Assembly: GCA_027858355.1 (NCBI GenBank)
Contig: JAQICW010000654.1
Location: 1-7,603, forward strand
DNA length: 7,603 bases
Reading direction: 5' to 3'
From: Desulfobacula sp.
GTDB lineage: Bacteria; Desulfobacterota; Desulfobacteria; Desulfobacterales; Desulfobacteraceae
A program made the position numbers and the translations under genes. The notes below the pieces were generated by a model, which made no database searches, was not told the DNA's origin, and was given only the letters and a program-made list of their open reading frames with translations. Shown here in pieces: positions 1 through 6,281 of this stretch. Each line of letters opens with the position of its first letter. Position 1 is the stretch's first letter.

Positions 1-37
1 CAAAATTTGCGGACCAAATAATATGTAAGATTTTCAC
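1..37 (-). CDS. Probable GT4-family glycosyltransferase, N-terminus only (runs off window)
   Basis: Only the first 12 codons are present, starting at a GTG at 35-37 and reading MKILHIIWSANF before the window ends. A short beta strand of this kind (M-K-I-L-H-I-I-W) followed by a loop is the usual opening of GT-B fold glycosyltransferases of family 4, which transfer a sugar from a nucleotide donor to a lipid-linked oligosaccharide at the cytoplasmic face. The GTG overlaps the TGA stop of the acyltransferase (GTGA, 4-nt overlap), typical of translational coupling in an operon. Only a weak purine-rich stretch (AAAAAGAGAC) precedes it. The call rests on position and a short motif; the rest of the gene would be needed to confirm it. 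Confidence 0.6.
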   Translation of the reverse strand, partial: MKILHIIWSANF

Positions 38-612
38 TGATAGTCTCTTTTTTTTACTAATTTCCCAGGTGCTCCCGCATAAATCCCTGCAACTTCCATA
101 TGCTGGTTACCTGTTACTACAGAGTTTGCACCAATAACTACCCCGGCAGGGATCTTAGAACCTTTTAATACTATACATCCTGCACCTATCCATACATCAT
201 TTCCAATATTTATGGAACTATAATTAACGCCTTGTAAAGCAATTTTTTTATTGCCATTTATATCATGGTCACTATCTCTTATACTTACATTTTCAGCAAT
301 CAAAGAATATCGCCCTATCTTTATTTCTTTGTTAGAACTAATAATTATATTTTGAGTCAGATTAACAAAATCACTTAATACTAATATGCCTGATTTCAAA
401 ATATCAAATGTAATATTATACCCTATTGTAACGTTATCACCGATAATTATATTGCTTTGTGGAAAGCATCGAAATAATGGCCATTTTTTACATTTTAATC
501 CTTTTCCTATTTTGCATCCATGAATAGTTAAATAAAATTTTAGTAATTTTCCCTTTAACAAATGGAAATTATTTTTAATGCCGGTCTCAAAGTATGTTAG
601 TTTATTAATCAC
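34..612 (-). CDS. Hexapeptide-repeat (LbH) acyltransferase, WbbJ/WcaF-like
   Basis: A 192-residue protein of the left-handed beta-helix acyltransferase group, which usually moves an acetyl group from acetyl-CoA to a sugar hydroxyl or amine. Hexapeptide repeats with the I-G-x-x-V spacing are visible around residues 56-64 (IIIGDNVTIG), 97-112 and 134-168 (INIGNDVWIGAGCIVLKGSK onward). The DSDHDI stretch at 113-118 places His116 where the catalytic His of this family sits. The C-terminus (YAGAPGKLVKK, 178-188) matches the usual G-x-P-A/G-K ending. The start is a GTG at 610-612, supported by AAGGA six nt upstream; length is normal for a single-domain enzyme. Within this cluster an O-acetyltransferase decorating the repeat unit is most likely, but an N-acyltransferase acting on an amino sugar is also possible. 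Composition is AT-rich, like the sulfotransferase. Confidence 0.85.
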   Translation of the reverse strand: MINKLTYFETGIKNNFHLLKGKLLKFYLTIHGCKIGKGLKCKKWPLFRCFPQSNIIIGDNVTIGYNITFDILKSGILVLSDFVNLTQNIIISSNKEIKIGRYSLIAENVSIRDSDHDINGNKKIALQGVNYSSINIGNDVWIGAGCIVLKGSKIPAGVVIGANSVVTGNQHMEVAGIYAGAPGKLVKKRDYQ

Positions 613-914
613 CTTTAATCCTTAATAATATTTCGAAGAAGCAGCACGATGAAAGAACCAGATTCTCCTGTTAAGAAATGCAAGCTATTGTTTTCCTAAA
701 ATCTCAGATTCAATAATTTTCTCTATCAGCGGATGTATTGAATAAAACATCAATCTGAATCCACCCCAAAAAAAGCGGAAAATAGATTCAGTTATAGAAC
801 TATACATGTATCAGCTACCAATATATTTTACTCAATATTTATATTGTTTGAATTCATATCTTGCGAAATATTTTTTTTATTGGCTTTAATATCATGATTA
901 ATGATCTATGTGTT
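613..914 (-). other. 302-nt gap between flippase and acyltransferase, with AT-rich spacer and small interrupted frame
   Basis: No intact gene is visible. The part nearer the flippase stop (about 808-914) is AT-rich with long A/T runs and contains a 10-bp palindrome (ATACATGTAT, 802-811). No GC-rich stem followed by a T run, as for a terminator, is evident on either strand. The part nearer the acyltransferase holds the reading frame 622-807, listed separately. A promoter for the downstream genes could lie here, but no clear -35/-10 pair stands out. Confidence 0.5.
622..807 (-). pseudogene. Possible remnant coding frame with in-frame TAG (unrecognised)
   Basis: From an ATG at 805-807 the minus strand reads 40 codons (MYSSITESIFRFFWGGFRLM onward) to a TAG at 685-687. 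The same frame then continues another 20 codons (including NRRIWFFHRAAS) to a TAA at 622-624. That TAA is 9 nt before the GTG of the acyltransferase, a spacing expected for a true upstream gene in an operon. The aromatic and hydrophobic residue mix and the continuity across the TAG make a decayed gene or gene tail plausible. A TGA lies two codons before the ATG, no good ribosome binding site is visible, and I do not recognise a family. Chance openness of a 62-codon frame in AT-rich DNA cannot be excluded. Confidence 0.25.
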
Positions 915-2438
915 TTATTTTCCGATCTGTGTTGGCAAATGGATGTACTTTTTGGTGAGATTGACTATTTCATGTTTCATCTCTTCAGAAATGAGAAAGT
1001 AACCGATTGCCAGAAAGATCATACTTGTAATGAAGTATCCCTGTGCCAAAATAAAGATGTCCGATTTGGCTTGATAATATACTATGATCTTGAATGTTGT
1101 ACCATAAGTCATTAAAGCCAGAAGAAGCACCTTGAATTGTTGAAGGATAAAAGCTAAGAATGACTGGTGTAAGCATTCTTTATGGACACGCCGTGCACTG
1201 TAGAAAACATTCATCGTCACTAAACAGACATAAGCGATCGAAGCACCCAAAAGACTAAACTGTCGAATTAACAAAAAAGCTATGCCAGGGTACAATATAA
1301 TATTGATAATTTGCTGTTTGGCTGAAATCCCAGAATTTCCAACGGCCAGAGAGAAAATATAAGGCATTGTCAGTACGGCATTTATGTACAGACCTATACA
1401 TAGTATTAATGTGGGTAAAAATAAATTCAAGGCGGTTTCTGGGTCGAAGATGAAACTAAGCCCAGGCTCGCAGCCAAAAATCACCATAGCGAATATGGGT
1501 ATGGTTACAAAGGTTATAATATCCAAAAGTTTGGTATATTGTTTGCGCATTGCTTCTTGCTTGCCCTTCTTGAAAAGTTTACTTAGAGAAGGGTACGCTG
1601 CTTGCGATATAGCACCTGTGAATAGTCTGACCCTCCCCAGGCCGGTAAATAGAAACCCGTAATAGCCAACTGCTGCAACTGGCAACAGCTTGCTGATAAT
1701 GAGTTTGTCAATATTCTTGATTACAGTGCCTAAAATCGTGGCAAACATTAGACGAGAGGTAAAAACGGCATTGCGTTTAATGACATATACTCTAAACCCA
1801 GGCCGAAGCATATTTATGCGAAAGAACTTCAGACAAACAAGGATGTATATAAATATCCTTAAGATATAACAGAAGCTGTACCAGTATATTATAGTATAGA
1901 TATGGAATTTTTGCAGTATAAGTATTATGGTGCCGAAGTGTTGTAGGGCAGTGGTAATTACGTCGATGGTGTTAGTCGAACCCATACGTTCAATACCACG
2001 GAGCATGCTAATATAGAGAGATCTTGGTAAGACAATGACCGATGTTATGCCTAAAACGCGCAGAATATGTGTCGCTGTTGTTTTGTCCATGGATTCGAGG
2101 TTGATCCAATTTTCTACAAACCAGGGTGCAAAGAGAAGAATACAAAACGACACTAAAAAATAGAGACTCCAATACAATGTTGTACTTGTTCTTATATAAT
2201 CATGGACATATTGCTTGTCGCTTTCATAATAGCCGGAGATTTCACGCACAGTTGTAGTCGACATACCGCTCTGAATACTTGTAGCTAATATCATGTTGAT
2301 CATGGCTGTAAAAAAAATAAGTCCAAGTGCATCCGGACCGAGCTGCTTATGAATATATTTTACAGAGATAAAACTCAGAATCAGAACTATGAATTGGCCT
2401 ACTAAGTTATATATTAGGTTTTTTTTCAGTTTACTCAT
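915..2438 (-). CDS. wzx: Wzx-type polysaccharide flippase (MOP superfamily)
   Basis: A 507-residue, highly hydrophobic integral membrane protein, with length and layout typical of O-antigen/polysaccharide flippases. About 12-14 membrane segments can be picked out, for example near residues 8-28, 36-56, 88-108, 124-146, 158-176, 180-205, 225-250, 305-322, 338-362, 375-392, 395-415, 427-448 and 460-483. The N-terminus (MSKLKKNLIYNLVGQF) with a basic start followed by the first helix is characteristic. The inferred role is to flip undecaprenyl-pyrophosphate-linked repeat units across the inner membrane. The ATG at 2436-2438 gives the expected N-terminus, but no Shine-Dalgarno sequence is visible before it. 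The IS66 element ends 104 nt upstream, so transcription may depend on read-through of the IS or on a local promoter. G+C is visibly higher than in the flanking acyltransferase and sulfotransferase (30 of 60 bases in 1621-1680), suggesting a different origin. The family is clear; the substrate is not. Confidence 0.88.
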   Translation of the reverse strand: MSKLKKNLIYNLVGQFIVLILSFISVKYIHKQLGPDALGLIFFTAMINMILATSIQSGMSTTTVREISGYYESDKQYVHDYIRTSTTLYWSLYFLVSFCILLFAPWFVENWINLESMDKTTATHILRVLGITSVIVLPRSLYISMLRGIERMGSTNTIDVITTALQHFGTIILILQKFHIYTIIYWYSFCYILRIFIYILVCLKFFRINMLRPGFRVYVIKRNAVFTSRLMFATILGTVIKNIDKLIISKLLPVAAVGYYGFLFTGLGRVRLFTGAISQAAYPSLSKLFKKGKQEAMRKQYTKLLDIITFVTIPIFAMVIFGCEPGLSFIFDPETALNLFLPTLILCIGLYINAVLTMPYIFSLAVGNSGISAKQQIINIILYPGIAFLLIRQFSLLGASIAYVCLVTMNVFYSARRVHKECLHQSFLAFILQQFKVLLLALMTYGTTFKIIVYYQAKSDIFILAQGYFITSMIFLAIGYFLISEEMKHEIVNLTKKYIHLPTQIGK

Positions 2439-2542
2439 TTTGATACAAATGTTTTGATTTTGAATAAGTTGGAGAGCATGTCAGTATTATTTGCTCCATT
2501 TATGAATGAACTCTTCCCGCATACTTTTACTGTAAAAATGAT

Positions 2543-2556
2543 GTAACTATTCAGCA
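2543..2556 (+). repeat. IS66 left terminal inverted repeat
   Basis: GTAACTATTCAGCA, the exact reverse complement of 4291-4304. It lies 59 nt beyond the transposase stop. Similarity inside the 14 bp is perfect and then breaks down quickly, with only A/T runs in common. Confidence 0.88.
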
Positions 2557-2615
2557 CTAATTTTAAACGTCGCTTAGATTTTTTAAAAAAAACACCTATT
2601 TTTCCAATCAGAAAA

Positions 2616-4030
2616 TTACTCATTTAGAAATTCTGGCAGTTTGCCTTCAAATAAAAGGCGCAGTGCCTCGCTTACCCTAACACCATTTTTCTTGCAAGTC
2701 GAAATATAACTACGCAGCCTGCAAAAAATTTGTGCACCATTAAAAGATCGGAAGCATCCTGATATTTTTTGCTGAACCTTTGTCATACGCAGATCATTTT
2801 CTCCCCGATTATTTGTAAAGGGGACTTTTTTATCTTCCATGAAGCGTAAAGTTTCGATCTCATAATTCATCAGTCTTTCAAGCAAGTTTCTTGCCTTTGA
2901 ACGCTTCAGCCTTCCCCGCTTGTTTTTCCGGGTGCTTTCATCTGGTGGGGGGACATTCTTTTTGGGCTTTTGCCAGTAGATCCCTGTACTTCAGCTTATA
3001 TTTCATGGATTCCAAAGCATCAAGTTGTCCGCCGGCATCATCCACTGCTTTATTGATTTGCAATAAAAAATCTTGGAGTTCTTTTGCCCATTTTTGCTTG
3101 TCCTGTTCCCAGGCCCTTTCCAATTCTCTTAAATGGTGGGCATTGCACAATGAATGCTGACAGCCAAGTTTAAAATACGGCTTCCAATGATCATGACACA
3201 AGACTCCTTGGAAGAATGGAAGGACTTCCATGGCCTCCATGGCATCAAATCCCCGCTTTTCATGGGGAAGATAATATGTCCACCGATCATTGGAAACACA
3301 ATGAAGCCTTCGTCTCTTGCCATCAATATTAATGCCTGTTTCATCAGCATGGCAAAGATCTGATAGAATCAGTTTCATCTTTACCTTTCTCTCAAAAACT
3401 TCTAATTTTTTATGGGCTTCTTCATTGAAATTGAAAATAGAGCCACTGCTTACCGGCATTCCGAATTGATCCAGAAAATTTTCTTCAACCCGATTATACG
3501 GGCCAATTGGTACTGAGACATATATACCGAATGGGCTTTAACGCTGATTCCGTATTGAACAGGGCGGCTAACCCCTTCCGGAAAAGATGCTGTGTAGCTT
3601 TTGCCGTGAGCATCTTCAAGAATCTGAGCTTGATATTCAGTCACAACCCTGGAGATATCAATGTCAATTACCTGCCTGGATTCGTAGCCAATTTCTTTGA
3701 CCTGACCAGAAGGTAAACTTGATCTGTTCACTTTTATCTTTTTTATGATATCGGGTTCAGGGTCTTTCTTCAGGGTTTTCCCATCATGTCCTTTTTGGCC
3801 TCCCGGTTTTTTATTACCGGGTCCCTTCTTCTTTTTCTTCCGGTTCGGATCTGATGAAGGAGGCTTGCTGCTATTATTGCTGTTGAGACCAAGGCGACTG
3901 ATCAACAAACTAACCAACAATAACAGAAGCTGAATAGAGCTTTTTATGCAGGAGAAACATCTGGATCTTCATCCAGAATCTTCTTTGTATTCTCTATAAG
4001 CTCGGCAACATTTATTGATTCTAACTTCAT
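2616..4030 (-). pseudogene. tnpC: IS66-family transposase, disrupted by three frameshifts
   Basis: DDE transposase of the IS66 family. The true start is the ATG at 4028-4030, with GAGG six nt upstream; its first 28 codons (MKLESINVAELIENTKKILD onward) run into a TAA at 3944-3946. The protein resumes in another frame (LGLNSNNSSKPPSSD, then KKPGGQKGH, the usual IS66 N-terminal block), shifts again near 3502-3503 within QYQL..PYNRVEEN, and a third time in a run of six G (C on the coding strand) at 2947-2952. Adding one base at each of the first two sites and removing one at the third gives an uninterrupted 471-residue protein. The catalytic residues appear intact: Asp in HADETG (codon 3343-3345), Asp in CHDHWKPY (3190-3192) and Glu in NNRGEND (2799-2801). 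The CxxC pairs of the IS66 zinc-finger region are not visible in the N-terminal third. The single-base nature of all three lesions allows either recent decay or sequencing error. Confidence 0.9.
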
Positions 4031-4065
4031 CCATTTCCTCATTAGTAAACCGTTTTAATGAAGTC

Positions 4066-4074
4066 ATTATAACA
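4066..4074 (-). promoter_or_regulatory. Extended -10 promoter element for the IS66 transposase
   Basis: The minus strand reads TGTTATAAT, a perfect TATAAT preceded by the TG of an extended -10. Transcription would start near 4059, giving an untranslated leader of roughly 30 nt before the ATG at 4028-4030. No good -35 hexamer lies 16-18 nt upstream, which extended -10 promoters can tolerate. This is a sequence match only. Confidence 0.5.
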
Positions 4075-4290
4075 CAGGTTTTTGAAACGGATTTTTTCAA
4101 TTGAGGTTTGGTTTTAAAGCATTTTAAATTTTTAGACACCATCGGAGATTTGTCAGAAGACGAACTCCTGTTATTTCTTCTCTAAAAGCTTGTATCTATG
4201 CAATATAAAGCTTTCTGAGATTGCCGTTGAAAAATAGAATTTTCGCCAAAAACCGTGGCAAGTAAAAAATGAGGTCTTATGCATTTTTTT

Positions 4291-4304
4291 TGCTGAATAG
4301 TTAC
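4291..4304 (-). repeat. IS66 right terminal inverted repeat
   Basis: TGCTGAATAGTTAC on the plus strand, reading GTAACTATTCAGCA inwards on the minus strand, the exact partner of 2543-2556. It is preceded inside the element by a run of eight T. Confidence 0.88.
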
Positions 4305-4372
4305 GTTTTTTTAATCAATGATGGGGTCCTTTATTCAAAAAATATAACTATGTCGAGTAGATTTCAATTATA

Positions 4373-5305
4373 TCATACTAACCAATGCGATAAATCGCGA
4401 TCCAACAGTACCTGCAAATCCATAATTTCTTTTTTATAAATTATTTTTAGTTTTTGCCTTGTCTCAGAGCGCATCATAGTTTTATTAATGTTTCGTTTCT
4501 TTAATCCTGAAATTATATTTGGTATCGTCTGATAACGCATTTTTTCAGAAAGAATTGTTTTATAAATCGGCCTGATTAGTGGGATAAGACTCCTATAGAG
4601 ATAAGGTTTATTTAATAAGTGTTGTATTATTTTGTTTTTTGGTACACCGGAAATATTATGTTTTTTTCCCGTATCAGCTTGAAAGTTGGAATCTACACAT
4701 AGGAATACTAATAAATCATTAATAACCATATTAATGTTATTTTTTAAGTCATCAAAAAGATATATTTTAACATTCGTGAAATTGTCTAAATAGGCTTTTA
4801 CACTATCTGTGTAATATCCGTTGCGTATATAGTATAGTGCTGGATTTTCTTTTTCCCTTTCCAATTCTTTTTCAAGGGCTAGTTCAAAAGTCAAACTTTC
4901 ATTACCTAATAGTGTTTGATGCGTGAATGCAGAAAATGCTCTTTCAATTGGGTTCCGCAAGATCATTATGATTTTAATATCACCAAGTATTTTTTTAATT
5001 ATTGGTATGGCGATATCGGCATAACTTAAATAGCCAACGCTTGCTTCCCCCAAGGCTTTTTCATTAGTTGCTTCAGTGAATAATTTTTTATATTCACTAA
5101 GGTTATGGACAGTATTATCAATAAGGTATTTACAATCTGTCTGGTCGGGGTTCAAAGTACTAATAAATTTAGAAATAAAAAAGAGGGGTTCTTTTTTTTT
5201 AGACATGAATACTTCTGGATGTTCATTTAAATATTTCCACATTGAAGTTGTCCCGCTTTTTGCAGCCCCCACGATAATAAAATTTGGCAATTTATTCTCA
5301 GGCAT
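4373..5305 (-). CDS. PAPS-dependent sulfotransferase (Sulfotransfer_1/3 type)
   Basis: A 310-residue cytoplasmic enzyme predicted to transfer a sulfuryl group from PAPS to a hydroxyl or amine, here probably on a sugar of the repeat unit or its lipid-linked precursor. The 5'-phosphosulfate-binding loop is clear at residues 10-22 (IIVGAAKSGTTSM, with Lys16 and the SGTT turn). The 3'-phosphate-binding region is at 112-127 (IIMILRNPIERAFSAF, with Arg117 and Ser125). KKHNISGVPKN at 214-224 resembles the substrate/PAPS loop often seen in bacterial members, and the C-terminal Y-x10-L-x6-L-S-H-W pattern (290-308) is the usual family ending. Length is normal. The ATG at 5303-5305 has AGGA four nt upstream, a short spacing. 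It follows the GT2 stop by 31 nt, so co-transcription is likely. The gene is very AT-rich (13 G+C of 60 in 4741-4800). The acceptor cannot be deduced. Confidence 0.88.
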   Translation of the reverse strand: MPENKLPNFIIVGAAKSGTTSMWKYLNEHPEVFMSKKKEPLFFISKFISTLNPDQTDCKYLIDNTVHNLSEYKKLFTEATNEKALGEASVGYLSYADIAIPIIKKILGDIKIIMILRNPIERAFSAFTHQTLLGNESLTFELALEKELEREKENPALYYIRNGYYTDSVKAYLDNFTNVKIYLFDDLKNNINMVINDLLVFLCVDSNFQADTGKKHNISGVPKNKIIQHLLNKPYLYRSLIPLIRPIYKTILSEKMRYQTIPNIISGLKKRNINKTMMRSETRQKLKIIYKKEIMDLQVLLDRDLSHWLV

Positions 5306-5336
5306 ATTATCCTATCATAGAACGACTAAAGATTAT

Positions 5337-6209
5337 TTATTTGATAATGATTCGAAATAATTTTTTAAACTTGTGTTTATACTTGTGTTTTGGTTTCTCA
5401 AACCTAAAAAAATGTACTAAAGTACTCCAGCAAATTAAAAATTCAAGTGGATTTAGGTTGAAACGCTTGTTTAATTCAATAGTTGCAGACAAACAATTAA
5501 TTTTAGAATTCATTTTTTTGTATTCTAAGTTAGAAGAGAAATTGATACCATGTAAGCGTTTTTTAAACAAAATTTCATTGTATAGTAAACACGGCCCTTG
5601 TGCAAACATAGCAAAACCTAAAAACACATCTTCGTAAATGCCATAATGTTTAGTACAGAAATCAGTTTTATACTTTTTTTCCCTCAACACAGCATGTTCC
5701 AGCATGTATGTTACTCCAGCCGAAAGCCTCATCTTTCGGTCAGGAGATTTTAGTTTTTCGAATATTTCATAATTTTTGATCCAGTTTTTATTGTCGAATT
5801 CATTTCCTTCACTATCTATGTGCATATACTTACTAATTGCCATAACTGCTTGTGAATTTTTTTCTAACAATTCAGTTAAATTTTTGGAATAGGTAGGTTC
5901 CCAAATATCGTCATGTCCAATTAAGGTAATATACTTACATGGCCGACACAGGGTGAAGGCTTGTTCTGAATTTCTTACAATACCAATGTTTTTATTATTA
6001 CGGACATATTTAATACGATTATCTTTTTCTGCATAAAATAAACAAATATCTGATGTTCTATCGGTAGAAGCATTGTCGCTTAACACAAGGCGGAAATCAG
6101 TCAATGTCTGTGATAACAGGGAGTCAATTGTTTCCTCAAGATATTTTTCACCGTTGAATATTGGAAGTGCGATTCCAAGCAAAACTTCATTATTTATTTT
6201 ATGGTTCAT
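5337..6209 (-). CDS. Family 2 glycosyltransferase (GT-A fold)
   Basis: A 290-residue GT2 enzyme that should add one sugar from a nucleotide donor during repeat-unit assembly on the cytoplasmic face of the inner membrane. The N-terminal nucleotide-binding motif is at residues 12-35 (GIALPIFNGEKYLEETIDSL, then LSQT). DNASTDRT is at 45-52, and the metal-binding DxD equivalent is GHDD at 98-101, followed by W103. The probable catalytic acidic residue lies in YEDVF (192-196). No membrane anchor is evident, and the C-terminus is strongly basic (KPKHKYKHKFKKLFR), compatible with peripheral membrane binding. The ATG at 6207-6209 has AGGGAA nine nt upstream, which supports this start. The gap to the preceding aminotransferase is 72 nt. 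Donor and acceptor cannot be assigned. Confidence 0.88.
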   Translation of the reverse strand: MNHKINNEVLLGIALPIFNGEKYLEETIDSLLSQTLTDFRLVLSDNASTDRTSDICLFYAEKDNRIKYVRNNKNIGIVRNSEQAFTLCRPCKYITLIGHDDIWEPTYSKNLTELLEKNSQAVMAISKYMHIDSEGNEFDNKNWIKNYEIFEKLKSPDRKMRLSAGVTYMLEHAVLREKKYKTDFCTKHYGIYEDVFLGFAMFAQGPCLLYNEILFKKRLHGINFSSNLEYKKMNSKINCLSATIELNKRFNLNPLEFLICWSTLVHFFRFEKPKHKYKHKFKKLFRIIIK

Positions 6210-6281
6210 AAAACAAAATTCCCTAATATTAAATTTTGTGTAAACAACGCAACTTAAATTTTTATAAGTTAATATTCAAAA

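Larger units (their letters stand above)
2543..4304 (-). mobile_element. IS66-family insertion sequence, single-transposase (ISBst12-like) type
   Basis: The element is bounded by 14-bp perfect inverted repeats at 2543-2556 and 4291-4304 that begin GTAA, the known tip of IS66-family ends. It is 1762 bp long and carries one transposase gene on the minus strand; no tnpA or tnpB accessory frames are visible, which fits the ISBst12-like subgroup rather than classical three-gene IS66. The expected 8-bp target duplication is absent: the left flank is AAAATGAT (2535-2542) and the right flank GTTTTTTT (4305-4312). The element sits between the sulfotransferase (stop 68 nt away) and the flippase (start 104 nt away) and breaks an otherwise co-directional operon. 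About 260 nt between the transposase start and the right end contain no recognisable gene. The transposase has three frameshifts, so the copy is probably inactive unless these are sequencing errors. Confidence 0.88.

Noticed and set aside
861..1115. 84-residue plus-strand frame
   Set aside because: Most of it lies antisense to the well-supported flippase gene; no family features.
2435..2623. 62-residue minus-strand frame overlapping the flippase ATG by 4 nt (ATGA)
   Set aside because: It begins inside the IS and crosses the IS left end, so it is a chance fusion of element and flank sequence; it has no recognisable protein character and no ribosome binding site of its own.
2891..3363. Plus-strand frames opposite the transposase
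   Set aside because: They mirror the transposase coding sequence, whose IS66 motifs are unmistakable on the minus strand.
4185..4217. Inverted AAAGCTT/AAGCTTT pair in the IS right arm
   Set aside because: Seven A/T-rich pairs around a 16-nt loop with no T run; likely chance in AT-rich DNA.
5076..5637. Two plus-strand frames of 94 and 117 codons
   Set aside because: They are antisense to the sulfotransferase and GT2 genes, which carry clear motifs; composition is that of shadow frames.
6251..6270. AACTTA/TAAGTT hairpin between the aminotransferase and GT2 genes as a terminator
   Set aside because: The stem is only six A/T-rich pairs and is not followed by a T run on the coding strand; the genes are probably co-transcribed.
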